Origin: Pseudomonas putida
GTDB lineage: Bacteria > Pseudomonadota > Gammaproteobacteria > Pseudomonadales > Pseudomonadaceae
Assembly: GCF_030159595.1 (NCBI RefSeq)
Contig: NZ_BSKJ01000008.1
Location: 248,001 to 312,000, forward strand
Reading direction: 5' to 3'
Length of the DNA: 64,000 bases
The notes below the pieces were generated by a model that saw only the letters and a program-made list of their open reading frames with translations, did not search any database and was not told the DNA's origin. The stretch's first letter is position 1. Each line of letters starts with the position of its first letter. The position numbers were made by a program, and so were the translations under genes. Below are positions 26,665-36,377 of this stretch, piece by piece.

Positions 26665-27468
26665 TCAGGCGTGTTGCTGATCTGCCAGCTGGTCAGCCAG
26701 GCGCACAAAGGCCGCCAGGTCCAGCTGCTCGGGGCGCAAGCTGCCATCCACGCCGGCTGCCTCGATGGCTGCACTGTCGAGCAGGCCTTTCAGGGTATTG
26801 CGCAGTGTCTTGCGACGCTGGTTGAAGGCTTCGCGAACGACGCGCTCCAGCAGCAGGTGGTCCTTGGCCGGGAACGGCAGCACTTCGTGCGGTACCAGGC
26901 GGACGATGGCCGAGTCCACTTTCGGCGGCGGATTGAAGGCACCAGGGCCTACGTTGAACAGGTGCTCGACCCGGCAGTGGTACTGCACCATGATCGACAA
27001 GCGCCCCCAGTCACCGCCACCAGGGCCGGCAGCCATGCGCTCGACCACTTCCTTCTGCAGCATGAAGTGCATGTCGCGGATCAGCCCGGCATGGCTGAGG
27101 AGGTGGAAGATCAGTGGGGTGGAGATGTTGTAGGGCAGGTTGCCCACCACCTTGAGGCTGCGCGGTGGTACGCCCAGCTGGTTGAAGTCGAACTTCAGGG
27201 CGTCGCCCTGATGCAGGCGGAAGTTGCTGCGGTCAGCGAACTTGTGCTGCAGGATCGGCACGAGGTCTTTGTCCAGTTCCACCACGTCCAGCTGTGCGCC
27301 GCTGCCCAGCAGGCCTTCGGTCAGGGCGCCCTGGCCCGGGCCGATCTCCAGCAGGTGTTCACCGGCCTTGGCGTTGATGGCGCGCAGGATGCGGTCGATG
27401 ATGCCGGCGTCGTGCAGGAAGTTCTGGCCGAAGCGCTTGCGCGCCCGGTGTTGGTATTGCTCGTTCAT
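26665..27468 (-). CDS. rsmA: 16S rRNA (adenine1518-N6/adenine1519-N6)-dimethyltransferase RsmA
   Basis: RsmA (KsgA) dimethylates A1518 and A1519 of 16S rRNA late in 30S assembly. The 267-residue Rossmann-fold protein has 'KRFGQNFLHD' at about 11-20, the SAM-binding 'LLEIGPGQGALTEGLL', and the catalytic NLPYNIS motif. It overlaps pdxA by 4 nt. It is distinct from the CsrA-type regulator that is also called RsmA in pseudomonads; the older name ksgA avoids that clash. Confidence 0.97.
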   Translation of the reverse strand: MNEQYQHRARKRFGQNFLHDAGIIDRILRAINAKAGEHLLEIGPGQGALTEGLLGSGAQLDVVELDKDLVPILQHKFADRSNFRLHQGDALKFDFNQLGVPPRSLKVVGNLPYNISTPLIFHLLSHAGLIRDMHFMLQKEVVERMAAGPGGGDWGRLSIMVQYHCRVEHLFNVGPGAFNPPPKVDSAIVRLVPHEVLPFPAKDHLLLERVVREAFNQRRKTLRNTLKGLLDSAAIEAAGVDGSLRPEQLDLAAFVRLADQLADQQHA

Positions 27469-28454
27469 GGTCGGTTCTCGGCCATCTGGTAGGCGGTTTC
27501 CAGCGCGACACGCAGGCTGCCGGTGTCGACCTTGCCGCTGCCGGCCAGGTCCAGGGCGGTGCCGTGATCGACCGACGTGCGGATGATCGGCAGGCCCAGG
27601 GTCACGTTGACCGCTGCGCCGAAGCCTTTGTACTTGAGTACGGGCAGGCCTTGGTCGTGGTACATCGCCAGCACCGCGTCGCAGTGCTCCAGATATTTGG
27701 GGGTAAACAGGGTATCGGCCGGCAACGGCCCGCGCAGGTCCATGCCTTCGGTGCGCAGGCGGGCCAGGGTCGGCTCGATGATGTCGATTTCTTCGCGGCC
27801 CAGGTGGCCGCCCTCACCCGCGTGCGGGTTGAGGCCGCACACCAGGATGCGCGGTTTGGCAATGCCGAACTTGTCGCGCATGTCGGCATGCAGGATACGG
27901 GTTACACGTTCGACGCGCTCGGCAGTGATAGCGTCGGCGATATCACGCAACGGCAGGTGCGTGGTCACCAGGGCCACGCGCAGGCCGTGGGTGGCCAGCA
28001 TCATCACCACTTGCGCGGTGTGGGTTAGCTCGGCAAGGAATTCGGTATGCCCGGAGAAGGCGATACCGCTTTCGTTGATCACGCCTTTGTGTACAGGGGC
28101 GGTGATCATCCCGGCGAAGTGCCCGTCCAGGCAGCCTTGCCCGGCGCGGGTCAGGGTTTCCAGTACGAACGCGGCATTGGCCTTGTCGAGCTGGCCTGCC
28201 ACTACGGGGGCCGCCAAGGGGGTATCCCAGACATACAGGCTACCTGCTGGTGCCGGCTGGTCGGGCCATTGGCCCGGGGCTACCGGCAGCAGGCTGACAG
28301 CCAGCCCCAGCTGCGTGGCCCGCTCGGCGAGCAGGTCACGGCTGGTGATGGCGATCAGGGGGTGGGACTGGGCGTCTGCGGCGAGCAGCAGGCACAGGTC
28401 GGGGCCTATGCCGGCCGGCTCGCCGGGGGTGACGGCGAAGCGCAGGGGCTTCAC
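27465..28454 (-). CDS. pdxA: 4-hydroxythreonine-4-phosphate dehydrogenase PdxA
   Basis: PdxA oxidises 4-phosphohydroxy-L-threonine in the DXP-dependent pyridoxal phosphate pathway. The 329-residue protein starts MKPLRFAVTPGEPAGIGPDL. It has the 'TAPVHKGVINESGIAFSGHTEFLA' segment and metal-ligand histidines including 'CGLNPHAGEGGHLG' and 'YHDQGLPVLKYKGFG'. It overlaps surA (stop) and rsmA (start) by 4 nt each, the classical surA-pdxA-rsmA order. Confidence 0.97.
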   Translation of the reverse strand: MKPLRFAVTPGEPAGIGPDLCLLLAADAQSHPLIAITSRDLLAERATQLGLAVSLLPVAPGQWPDQPAPAGSLYVWDTPLAAPVVAGQLDKANAAFVLETLTRAGQGCLDGHFAGMITAPVHKGVINESGIAFSGHTEFLAELTHTAQVVMMLATHGLRVALVTTHLPLRDIADAITAERVERVTRILHADMRDKFGIAKPRILVCGLNPHAGEGGHLGREEIDIIEPTLARLRTEGMDLRGPLPADTLFTPKYLEHCDAVLAMYHDQGLPVLKYKGFGAAVNVTLGLPIIRTSVDHGTALDLAGSGKVDTGSLRVALETAYQMAENRP

Positions 28455-29770
28455 TGGGCGGCCTGGTCAGCGCCAGGCAGCTTGATTTCAACGTAGGCTT
28501 CGTCGCGAATCTGGCGCAGCCAGGTTTGCAGCTCTTCGTCGTACTTGCGGTTGCGCAGAACGCTCAGGGCCTGTTGCTCACGTGCCTGCTCGGTGCTGTC
28601 GGTGGCGCGGCGGCCCAGCACTTCCAGTACATGCCAGCCGTACTGGGTCTTGAACGGTTTGGTCACGACGCCTTGCTGGGCGTTGGCCATTTGTTCACGG
28701 AACTCTGGTACCAGGCTGTTCGGGTCTACCCAGTTGAGGTCGCCGCCGTTAAGTGCCGAGCCTGGGTCTTCCGAGAAACTCTTCGCCAGTTCGCCGAAGT
28801 CTTCACCGTTCTTGATGCGGTCGTACAGGCGCTCAGCCAGCTGCTCGGTGGCCGCATCGCTGCGGATCTCGCTTGGCTTGATCAGGATGTGGCGCACATG
28901 CACTTCGTCACGCAGCACGTTTTCGCTGCCCCCGCGCTTCTCCTCAAGTTTGAGGATGATGAAGCCGTTGGGGATGCGGATAGGCTGAGTAATTTCGCCG
29001 ACCGGCATGCTGCTGAGCATCTTGGCGAAGTCGGGTGGCAGTTGGCCGGCTTTACGCCAGCCCATTTCGCCGCCTTCCAGGGCGTTTTCGCTGGCGGAAC
29101 GGGCAATGGCCATCTGGCCGAAGTCGGCGCCTTGCTTGAGCTGCTGGTACACATCGCCGACCTGGCGAGCAGCCGCCTGGATGGCTTCCGAGTTGGCGCC
29201 TTCCGGGGTCGGAATCAGGATGTTGGCCAGGCGGTACTCTTCCGACATCTGCATCTTGCCCATGTCGGAAGCCAGGAAGTTTTTCACTTCCTGCTCCGAC
29301 ACCTGGATGCGCTCGGCCACGCGGCGCTGGCGCACGCGGCTGATGATCATCTCGCGCTTGACCTGCTCGCGAGCGTCGTCGAACGACAGGCCGTCATGGG
29401 CCAGGGCGGCGCGGAACTGGTCCAGCGACATGCCATTGCGCTGGGCAATGGTGCCGATGGCCTGGTTCAGTTCTTCGTCGGTGATGCGGATGCCGGAGCG
29501 CTCGCCGATCTGCAGCTGCAGGTTCTCGACGATCAGGCGTTCCAGCACCTGCTGTTCCAGGGCGCCGGTTGGCGGCACACCGCCGCCGCGCTTGGCGATG
29601 GTTTGCTGCACCTCGTGGACACGCTGGTCCAGCTGGCTTTGCATGACCACGTCGTTGTCGACGATGGCCACCACGCGATCAAGAGGTTGCACCGCGGCAT
29701 GCACCGCGCCACTCAGCATTGCAACGCCCAGCAACGCCGGGCGCAGTCGATCAATAAGCTTGGTCTTCAC
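28451..29770 (-). CDS. surA: Periplasmic chaperone and peptidyl-prolyl isomerase SurA
   Basis: SurA escorts unfolded outer-membrane proteins through the periplasm. I place the start at GTG 29770 (reading M-KTKLIDRLRPALLG) because it gives a clean signal peptide cleaved after 'GAVHA' and matches relatives; the frame runs 18 codons further into lptD. The 439-residue precursor has an N-terminal chaperone domain, two parvulin (PpiC) domains and a short C-terminal helix. It overlaps the lptD end by 20 nt, coupling two outer-membrane biogenesis factors. Confidence 0.95.
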   Translation of the reverse strand: MKTKLIDRLRPALLGVAMLSGAVHAAVQPLDRVVAIVDNDVVMQSQLDQRVHEVQQTIAKRGGGVPPTGALEQQVLERLIVENLQLQIGERSGIRITDEELNQAIGTIAQRNGMSLDQFRAALAHDGLSFDDAREQVKREMIISRVRQRRVAERIQVSEQEVKNFLASDMGKMQMSEEYRLANILIPTPEGANSEAIQAAARQVGDVYQQLKQGADFGQMAIARSASENALEGGEMGWRKAGQLPPDFAKMLSSMPVGEITQPIRIPNGFIILKLEEKRGGSENVLRDEVHVRHILIKPSEIRSDAATEQLAERLYDRIKNGEDFGELAKSFSEDPGSALNGGDLNWVDPNSLVPEFREQMANAQQGVVTKPFKTQYGWHVLEVLGRRATDSTEQAREQQALSVLRNRKYDEELQTWLRQIRDEAYVEIKLPGADQAAQ

Positions 29771-32588
29771 GTTCACGGTAACCTTGAATGCCTTGGTCGA
29801 GGAAAGATTCGACCTTGTTGCCAACTACGCCACCGAGGCCTTTCAGGACGATCTGAAGGAAGACACCGTGGTCGCCTTTTTCGTTCGCCGGGAGGGCTTG
29901 GCTGAAGTCGTCGTAATCGATCCAGTAGCGGTTGATCAGGCGCAGCTTCCAGCAGCAGTTGTCGTACTCGAAACCGCCCATGGCTTCCAGGGTGCGGTTG
30001 CGGTTGTAGTCATGCTGCCAGCGAGCGATAACGTTCCACTGCGGAACGATCGGCCAGATGACCGAGAAATCGTGCTGCTGGATCTTGTAGTAGTCCTTGA
30101 TGTAGTTCGGGTTGCCCGGGGTGCCGTAGTCGCCGCCGCCCACTTTCCAGGTACCGGTCTGGGAGTCGTAGGAAATGGTGTCGTTGCGGTAGCGATAACC
30201 GAGGTTGAGCACCTTGTTCGGATTGTCTTCAGGCTGGTAGTGGAACATCGCGCTGCCCGAGCGGGTGCTGCGGCTGTCCGGGTCCCAGTTGAAGTCCGAA
30301 TTGAAGCGCCAGTCGCGGTTGAAGAAGTAGTTGTACACCAGGGCGTATGGCGATACGTCGGATTGCGAGTCAGTGCGGGTCTTGTAGTTGATACCCGGCA
30401 GCTGGACTTTGCGGTCCTTGAAGTAGTACGCCTGACCGATGCTGAAGTTCTGGCGCTCGAAACCGTTGTCCTCGATCCAGCGAGTGGTCACGCCCAGCGA
30501 CAACTTGTTTTCGTCGCCGATACGATCGGTACCGCTGAAGCGGTTGTCGCGGAACAACGAATCGTAGCTGAACAGTGTTTCGCCCGAGTCGAACAGCGGG
30601 ATGTCCTTCTGGTCCTTGTACGGGACGTAGAGATAGAACAGGCGTGGTTCGAGCGTCTGCTTGTAGTTGGTGCCGAACATCGACGTATTGCGGTCGAAGT
30701 ACAGCCCGCTGTCCACGCTGAAGATCGGGACATCACGGTTCACCGTGCCGCTGTAGCTACCATAGGCCACCGGATCCAGAGCCTGAAGGCGAATGGCATC
30801 GGCCTTGCCCTTGCTGTCCAGATCAAGATCGTAATGGGTGTAAGCGTATTTCAGCTTCGGCGTCAGGTAGCCGTAACTGGCTTCCATTGGCAGGCTGATC
30901 GAGGGGGCGAAGTTCAGGCGTGTGCCATTCGCGCGGGCAATGCCTGCGATGTTCTCGTCCAGTCGTCGGCCACCCAAAATGGCATTGGTTACCGGATCTC
31001 TCACAACACCCGCTGTTGTATCCGCTTGCCCATCCTTGTTAAACACCAGATCATTTTTCAGATCGCGATCAAACCGTACTGCCTCGGTTTCGTACCCGAG
31101 ATTCAGCCCGCCCGGCTCAAACGGCAATTTACCATTGAAGGTAATCTGCGGCAGGCGATCATACGGCGTGATCTGCGAAATGGTCGCCATCTCGTAGGCA
31201 TGCACGTTCAACCGCGCGGTGTAGCTGTCGCCACGGTAGGTCAGCGCACCCTGCTGGTTCAGCAGGTCCTGGCTTTCAACACCGATCTGGTCGGACTCCA
31301 GGTCCTGGAAGTAGAACGGGTCGCTGATGTCGGTGTAGTCGACCTCGGCCATCAGGCGCTCGTCCAGCCCGCCCTTGTGCTGCCAGTTGACCATCCAGCG
31401 CTGATCTTTGTAGTCAGTCTGGTCTTTGCGGTCGTCGTTCTTGTCGTTCAGGTACGCACCGCCGAACTGACCTTCGCTCGAAGGCGTCAGGTAGCGGAAC
31501 TCGCCTTCCATCAGCAAGCCGCGCTTGGCCATGTAACGCGGGTACAACGTGGCGTCGTAGTTAGGCGCCAGGTTGAAGTAGTACGGCGTGACCAGCATGA
31601 AGCCGGTGTCGCTGCTGGTGCTGAACGATGGCGGCAGGAAGCCGGACTGGCGACGGTCGTCGATCGGGAAGTAGATGTACGGTGTGTAGAACACCGGGAA
31701 ATCCTTGACCCGCAGCGTCACGTTGGTCGCGGTACCGAAACCGGTGGCCGGGTTCAGGGTGATGTTGTTGCCCTTCAGCTGCCAGGCGTTGCTGCCCGGT
31801 TCGCAGGTGGTGTATGTACCGTCCTTGAGGCGGATGATGGCGTTTTCGCCACGTTTGGCGTACAGGGCGCTGCCGCGGATGTGCGACTTGTGCATCACAT
31901 ATTCGGCGTTGTCGACCTGGGCTTCGCCCGTGTCGAGCTGAATCTGTGCCTCGTCACCTACCACCAGCGAGCCGTTGTCACGGATCTTGACGTTGCCCTT
32001 GAGCTCGCCACGGTTTTCGGTCTGGTAGAGGTTGGCCTCGTCGGCTTCGGCCTGCATGCTGCCCTGGCGCATGACCACGTCACCGGCGAGGGTAGCGATC
32101 TGCTGCTCCTGCTGGTACTTGGACACCTTGGCGTTGATGTAGGTTGGCGATTCGTCCTTCGGCGTGGTGTCGGCCATGCCCGGGCGGGTGGGCTCGACGT
32201 ACGCGCCACCGCAGTACGGGCCGGTTTCGGCCAGCTGCGCGGCGGTGAGCTTCTCACGCGGAACCCAGTCCAGGTGGCTGTAGTCTTCGCTGCGCGACTT
32301 CAGGGCGCGGCCTTTGGCCTCGGTGACCAGCATTGGCCGGTCCGCGGTTTCGCCTTCGCTCGCGGCTTCGGTGCCTGTGCTGACAGCAGCACCTTCGTGC
32401 ACCGGGCGCGGCGGCAGGTTGTTGACTGGGGCCTTGGGCTTGCAGTCCCAACCACCGGCGGCGGACACTTGGCAGTCGAACTGTTCGGCGGCCACCACGT
32501 ACGACGTGGCCAGAGGTTGCAGGGCCAGCAGACCGCCGGTTACCAGCAACGGAAACTTTCTACGAAACGCGGGGGATTTCAATGCCAT
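29751..32588 (-). CDS. lptD: LPS-assembly protein LptD
   Basis: LptD is the outer-membrane beta-barrel that, with LptE, inserts lipopolysaccharide into the outer leaflet. From ATG 32588 (MALKSPAFRRKFPLLVTGG) it has 945 residues with a signal sequence ending near 'VVAAEQ'. An OstA/LptA-like N-terminal jellyroll is followed by a large Tyr/Asp-rich barrel. Candidate disulfide cysteines are in 'FDCQV', 'WDCK' and the C-terminal 'NCCW' pair, like the four of E. coli LptD. Pseudomonas proteins carry a longer N-terminal extension than E. coli (784), as seen here. It is divergent from amgK. Confidence 0.96.
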   Translation of the reverse strand: MALKSPAFRRKFPLLVTGGLLALQPLATSYVVAAEQFDCQVSAAGGWDCKPKAPVNNLPPRPVHEGAAVSTGTEAASEGETADRPMLVTEAKGRALKSRSEDYSHLDWVPREKLTAAQLAETGPYCGGAYVEPTRPGMADTTPKDESPTYINAKVSKYQQEQQIATLAGDVVMRQGSMQAEADEANLYQTENRGELKGNVKIRDNGSLVVGDEAQIQLDTGEAQVDNAEYVMHKSHIRGSALYAKRGENAIIRLKDGTYTTCEPGSNAWQLKGNNITLNPATGFGTATNVTLRVKDFPVFYTPYIYFPIDDRRQSGFLPPSFSTSSDTGFMLVTPYYFNLAPNYDATLYPRYMAKRGLLMEGEFRYLTPSSEGQFGGAYLNDKNDDRKDQTDYKDQRWMVNWQHKGGLDERLMAEVDYTDISDPFYFQDLESDQIGVESQDLLNQQGALTYRGDSYTARLNVHAYEMATISQITPYDRLPQITFNGKLPFEPGGLNLGYETEAVRFDRDLKNDLVFNKDGQADTTAGVVRDPVTNAILGGRRLDENIAGIARANGTRLNFAPSISLPMEASYGYLTPKLKYAYTHYDLDLDSKGKADAIRLQALDPVAYGSYSGTVNRDVPIFSVDSGLYFDRNTSMFGTNYKQTLEPRLFYLYVPYKDQKDIPLFDSGETLFSYDSLFRDNRFSGTDRIGDENKLSLGVTTRWIEDNGFERQNFSIGQAYYFKDRKVQLPGINYKTRTDSQSDVSPYALVYNYFFNRDWRFNSDFNWDPDSRSTRSGSAMFHYQPEDNPNKVLNLGYRYRNDTISYDSQTGTWKVGGGDYGTPGNPNYIKDYYKIQQHDFSVIWPIVPQWNVIARWQHDYNRNRTLEAMGGFEYDNCCWKLRLINRYWIDYDDFSQALPANEKGDHGVFLQIVLKGLGGVVGNKVESFLDQGIQGYREREDQAY

Positions 32589-32718
32589 CTTATTAGTCCG
32601 GGCTTCCTGCGTGCCATCTGCCCGCGTGTGGGGCCGCACGCCTCTCGATGGTCTGAAAAAGATGCTGGATAATAAAGCATGACCCGCTTGACGGCTAGGG
32701 CCGTCGGAGACCCTTGTA

Positions 32719-33738
32719 ATGCCTGAACACGATGTACGCCTGCAACAACTGACGGTCTGGCTCGATGAGCAGCTCAACGATCTTTTCCGCAACAACGCCT
32801 GGGGCGAAGTGCCCGCCGGCAGCCTGACGGCGGCCAGCAGCGACGCCAGCTTCCGCCGCTATTTCCGCTGGCAGGGCGCCGGCCACAGCTTCGTGATCAT
32901 GGATGCGCCACCGCCGCAGGAAAACTGCCGACCGTTCGTCGCCATCGACCACCTGCTGGCCAGTGCTGGTGTGCATGTGCCGCTGATCCACGCTGAAGAC
33001 CTGGAGCGCGGCTTCCTGCTGCTGGGTGATCTGGGTCATCAGACATACCTTGATGTGATTAATGCCGGTAACGCCGACGGCCTGTTCGCCGATGCCATCG
33101 ATGCACTGCTGGCCTTCCAGCGCCTGCCAATGGACGCACCACTGCCCAGCTACGACGACGCCCTGCTGCGCCGTGAAGTGGAGCTGTTCCCTGAGTGGTA
33201 TGTAGGGCGCGAGCTGGGCCTGACCTTCAGCGAAGCGCAGAAAGCCACCTGGCAGCGCGTCAGCCAGGTGCTGATCGACAGTGCCCTGGCCCAGCCAAAG
33301 GTGCTGGTGCACCGCGACTACATGCCGCGCAACCTGATGCAGAGTGCCCCCAACCCTGGTGTGCTGGACTTCCAGGACGCCGTGTACGGCCCGGTCACCT
33401 ACGACATCACCTGCCTGTTCAAGGACGCCTTTCTCAGTTGGCCGCAGGCGCGGGTCGAAGGCTGGCTGCGCGACTACTGGCAGAAGGCAAAGGCTGCCGG
33501 TATCCCGGTGCACGCCGACTTCGAGGCGTTCCAGCGTGCCAGCGACCTGATGGGCGTGCAGCGTCACCTGAAAGTGATCGGTATTTTTGCCCGCATCTGC
33601 CACCGCGACGGCAAACCGCGTTACCTGGGCGACGTGCCGCGTTTCTTCGCCTATATAGAAGAAGTGATCAGCCGCCGGCCTGAATTGGCGGAGCTGGGTG
33701 AGCTGATTGTGCAGTTGCAGGCCGGAGCGCGTGCATGA
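32719..33738 (+). CDS. amgK: N-acetylmuramate/N-acetylglucosamine kinase AmgK
   Basis: AmgK phosphorylates MurNAc (and GlcNAc) at the anomeric carbon in the pseudomonad cell-wall recycling shortcut, which bypasses de novo UDP-MurNAc synthesis and contributes to fosfomycin resistance. The 339-residue protein has an aminoglycoside-phosphotransferase fold with the catalytic loop 'VLVHRDYMPRNLMQ' and metal motif 'VLDFQDAVYGP'. The start codon is ATG at 32719. It overlaps murU by 4 nt, the pathway's next enzyme, which makes the assignment firm. Confidence 0.93.
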   Translation: MPEHDVRLQQLTVWLDEQLNDLFRNNAWGEVPAGSLTAASSDASFRRYFRWQGAGHSFVIMDAPPPQENCRPFVAIDHLLASAGVHVPLIHAEDLERGFLLLGDLGHQTYLDVINAGNADGLFADAIDALLAFQRLPMDAPLPSYDDALLRREVELFPEWYVGRELGLTFSEAQKATWQRVSQVLIDSALAQPKVLVHRDYMPRNLMQSAPNPGVLDFQDAVYGPVTYDITCLFKDAFLSWPQARVEGWLRDYWQKAKAAGIPVHADFEAFQRASDLMGVQRHLKVIGIFARICHRDGKPRYLGDVPRFFAYIEEVISRRPELAELGELIVQLQAGARA

Positions 33739-34406
33739 AGGCAATGATTCTGGCAGCGGGCAAAGGCGAACGCATGCGCCCGTTGACCCTGCATACCCCC
33801 AAACCGCTGGTCCCGGTGGCCGGTCAGGCGCTGATCGAGTATCACCTGCGTGCCTTGGCGGCGGCAGGCATTACCGAGGTGGTGATCAACCATGCCTGGC
33901 TCGGCCAGCAGATCGAAGACCACCTGGGTGACGGCAGCCGCTTTGGCTTGAGCATCCGTTATTCGCCTGAAGGCGAGCCGCTGGAAACCGGCGGCGGTAT
34001 CTTCAAGGCCCTGCCTTTGTTGGGTGATGCGCCATTCCTGCTGGTGAACGGCGATGTCTGGACCGACTACGACTTCGCGCGTTTGCAGACCCCGCTGCAA
34101 GGCCTGGCTCACCTGGTGCTGGTCGACAACCCTGGCCATCACGGCGGTGGCGACTTCCGCCTGTCTGGCAAGCAGGTGGTCGATGGTGACGACGCGCCTG
34201 GCACGCTGACGTTCAGTGGCATTTCGGTGCTGCACCCCGCGTTGTTCGAAGGGTGCCAGGCCGGTGCTTTCAAGTTGGCACCGTTGCTGCGTCAGGCCAT
34301 GGCGGCCGGCAAGGTCTCAGGCGAACACTACCGTGGGCACTGGGTGGATGTAGGCACGCTCGAGCGCTTGGCCGAAGCCGAGCGCCTGATTGGCGAGCGC
34401 GCCTGA
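33735..34406 (+). CDS. murU: N-acetylmuramate alpha-1-phosphate uridylyltransferase MurU
   Basis: MurU converts MurNAc-1-phosphate and UTP to UDP-MurNAc. The 223-residue nucleotidyltransferase has the signature 'MILAAGKGERMRPLTLHTPKPL' region at the N-terminus and 'LLVNGDVWTDYDF' with the metal-binding aspartate. It starts inside the amgK stop (4-nt overlap) and its stop is 1 nt before the next start, so three genes form one transcription unit. Confidence 0.94.
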   Translation: MKAMILAAGKGERMRPLTLHTPKPLVPVAGQALIEYHLRALAAAGITEVVINHAWLGQQIEDHLGDGSRFGLSIRYSPEGEPLETGGGIFKALPLLGDAPFLLVNGDVWTDYDFARLQTPLQGLAHLVLVDNPGHHGGGDFRLSGKQVVDGDDAPGTLTFSGISVLHPALFEGCQAGAFKLAPLLRQAMAAGKVSGEHYRGHWVDVGTLERLAEAERLIGERA

Positions 34407-34407
34407 T

Positions 34408-35175
34408 ATGTGGTGGCCAGGTACACTGATTGGCGCCGGCGCCGGCTTTGCCGTGGCCAGCATTCCGGGCGCCTTGCTCGGCGTATTGCTCGGGCAGGCA
34501 TTTGACCGCCGTATGCGCCTGGAAGGCTGGGATGACATGCGCGAGCGCCTGGGCGGGCGCCCGGCCTTGCGCGATGACGAGTTGCTGTTCGTGATGCTCG
34601 GGCGCCTGGCCAAGTGCGATGGCCGGGTAGGCGAGCAGCATATCCAGCAGGCGCGTCAGGAGATGGTGCGCCTGGACCTGGCCGAAACGGCCCGGCTGCG
34701 CGCTATCAATGCGTTCAACCGCGGCAAGGCGGGCAAGGACCGGCTTGGCAGGCACTTGCGGCGCATTCGCCAGCAGCCTCACGCGGCGGAAGGTACCTTG
34801 CGTGCCTGTTGGCGCATGGTCTGGGCCGACGGCAAGATGGGCAACAAGGAGCGCGAGCTGTTGCTGGACTGGGGGCAGAAACTGGGCCTGAGCCGGCGGC
34901 AGGTGCAGGCCATGTCGCTGGAGTACGAGCCGCGCAAGGCTGCGGGAGCAGAAGGCGTCCCCATGACTTATGCAGCTGCGTTGCGCTTGCTGGCGGTAGA
35001 GGCGGATACCGATGCTGACAAGGTCAAGCAGGCCTACCGTCGGCTGATCAGCCGTCACCACCCGGATAAGCTGGCGGGCACGGGTGCCAGTGAGGCGCAG
35101 GTGCGTGATGCAACCGAGCGTACCCGCGAGCTGCACCAGGCTTATGCCATGATCCGGAAGCGGCGGGGCCTTTGA
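34408..35175 (+). CDS. djlA: DjlA-like membrane-associated protein (TerB domain plus C-terminal J domain)
   Basis: The protein has 255 residues from ATG 34408 (MWWPGTLIGAGAGFAVASI). It has an N-terminal glycine-rich hydrophobic segment (about 1-28), a central TerB-like all-helical domain (about 55-165), and a C-terminal J domain (about 185-255) with an intact HPD motif in 'RLISRHHPDKL'. This is the DjlA layout, a co-chaperone anchored in the inner membrane that stimulates DnaK. The symbol is by architecture. It lies 1 nt behind murU; a functional link to wall recycling is not shown. Confidence 0.82.
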   Translation: MWWPGTLIGAGAGFAVASIPGALLGVLLGQAFDRRMRLEGWDDMRERLGGRPALRDDELLFVMLGRLAKCDGRVGEQHIQQARQEMVRLDLAETARLRAINAFNRGKAGKDRLGRHLRRIRQQPHAAEGTLRACWRMVWADGKMGNKERELLLDWGQKLGLSRRQVQAMSLEYEPRKAAGAEGVPMTYAAALRLLAVEADTDADKVKQAYRRLISRHHPDKLAGTGASEAQVRDATERTRELHQAYAMIRKRRGL

Positions 35176-35271
35176 TGGCCTCATCGCCGGCAAGCCAGCT
35201 CCCACAGGCAATACACAAGTCCTGAATGTTGCGGGACACCTGTGGGAGCTGGCTTGCCGGCGATAGGGCCA
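35176..35271. repeat. REP inverted pair (ggcaagccagc type) after djlA
   Basis: Units at 35176-35208 and about 35239-35271 are complementary over roughly 30 nt ('tcgccggcaagccagctccc'). They start at the base after the djlA stop and end 12 nt before the stop of the convergent DUF3530 gene, so the stem may act as a bidirectional 3' stabiliser. Confidence 0.85.
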
Positions 35272-35283
35272 TCATGGCGAATC

Positions 35284-36282
35284 TCAACCCTGCGGGCTCA
35301 TCCACCCCCGCACCCGGCGGAACAACTGCTCTTGTTCTGCAGCCTTGTTCCCTGGCATGGCAATCAACGACAACTGCCGGTACTGGCTGTCCTTCTGCCG
35401 CTTGCTGGCCTGCAGGCGCTGCTCGGCGGTGTTGCGGTCGCTGCTACGCGTGACGTAATAGATATCGGCAGTCGGCACCTTCAAGGTTGGCGCCAGGCTT
35501 TCCAGGTCATGCTCCACCCGCGCTGGAGTCTGCGCGGCGACCATCACCAGTTTCTGCACCTGCGGTGGCTGCTTCTCGCTCAGGTAGCGGGCCGCCCAGT
35601 ACGCACCGCTGCCATGCCCGATCAACACGATGCTGCGGGCATTTTGCTGCTGGGCAAACGCTACTGCAGCGTCCAGGCGGGCGAAAATGCGCGCTGCATC
35701 GGCTGGGTCTGCCTGCTCGCTGGCCTGTTCGGCGTCAGTATTTTCCGCCGTGTCGGCATCGGCAGCCGTGGCCTGGGCGACGTTGGCATTGGCGTCGGCG
35801 GGTACGTCTTTGGCCGGTGCACTTTCACCCTTGGCCTTTTCTGGTTCGGCAGCCGGCGTGGCCTCGACCCGCGCCTGCGGGCTGTCTGCCAGCAGGTCTG
35901 GCAGGCTGAGGCTCAGGCTGTGCCAGCCGACATCTGGGAATTTCTGCCGCAGGGGGCCTACGGCAGTTGGCCAGTCGGCCGTTTCACCAGCCCCCGGGAC
36001 GATGATCACCGCCCCCTGGGGGTCGCTGTCGTTGGCCGGCTTCCACAAGGCCAGGAAACTGTCGGCGCCAGCTTGCAACGTCTGCTGCTCGGCCTTGGGC
36101 ACCAGCCGCTCCAGCGCTTGGGCATCTTCCTGGCTGCGCTCCAGCAGGGGCGGGCGCGGCGCTTCTGCAGCGGGTGCTTCGGTTGTGGCGGTTGTTTTTT
36201 CTGCATCGGCGGCCAAGGCACCGAGCGGAAGGAGCGAGGCCAGGCAGCACATTGCCAGCGTCGTGCGATAAAGTGTGGACAT
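35284..36282 (-). CDS. DUF3530 family secreted alpha/beta-hydrolase-like protein
   Basis: The 332-residue protein has a signal peptide (cleavage near 'GALAADA', about residue 24). A hydrolase-like core has 'AVIIVPGAGETADWP' (about 90-104) and 'SIVLIGHGSGAYWAARYL', which resembles the nucleophile elbow but reads GHGSGA rather than a strict GxSxG. A low-complexity Ala/Glu/Asp/Pro-rich insert at about 143-195 interrupts the domain. It matches the DUF3530 family of pseudomonads as I recall it; substrate unknown, periplasmic location likely. Confidence 0.72.
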   Translation of the reverse strand: MSTLYRTTLAMCCLASLLPLGALAADAEKTTATTEAPAAEAPRPPLLERSQEDAQALERLVPKAEQQTLQAGADSFLALWKPANDSDPQGAVIIVPGAGETADWPTAVGPLRQKFPDVGWHSLSLSLPDLLADSPQARVEATPAAEPEKAKGESAPAKDVPADANANVAQATAADADTAENTDAEQASEQADPADAARIFARLDAAVAFAQQQNARSIVLIGHGSGAYWAARYLSEKQPPQVQKLVMVAAQTPARVEHDLESLAPTLKVPTADIYYVTRSSDRNTAEQRLQASKRQKDSQYRQLSLIAMPGNKAAEQEQLFRRVRGWMSPQG

Positions 36283-36377
36283 GCGTCAACCCAAGGCCAG
36301 AATGATACCGGCAGCCTAATAGTATTTGCCCGTGACGGCCATGCTGCATGGCCGCCTTTGCCAAGACGAGCGTGTAG

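Noticed and set aside
29771..29824. ATG-initiated longer SurA
   Set aside because: The extra 18 residues precede the signal peptide and lie within lptD; GTG 29770 gives a proper signal sequence.
29007..32672. 1221-codon plus-strand frame opposite surA and lptD
   Set aside because: It spans two real genes on the other strand and has no start context or domain.
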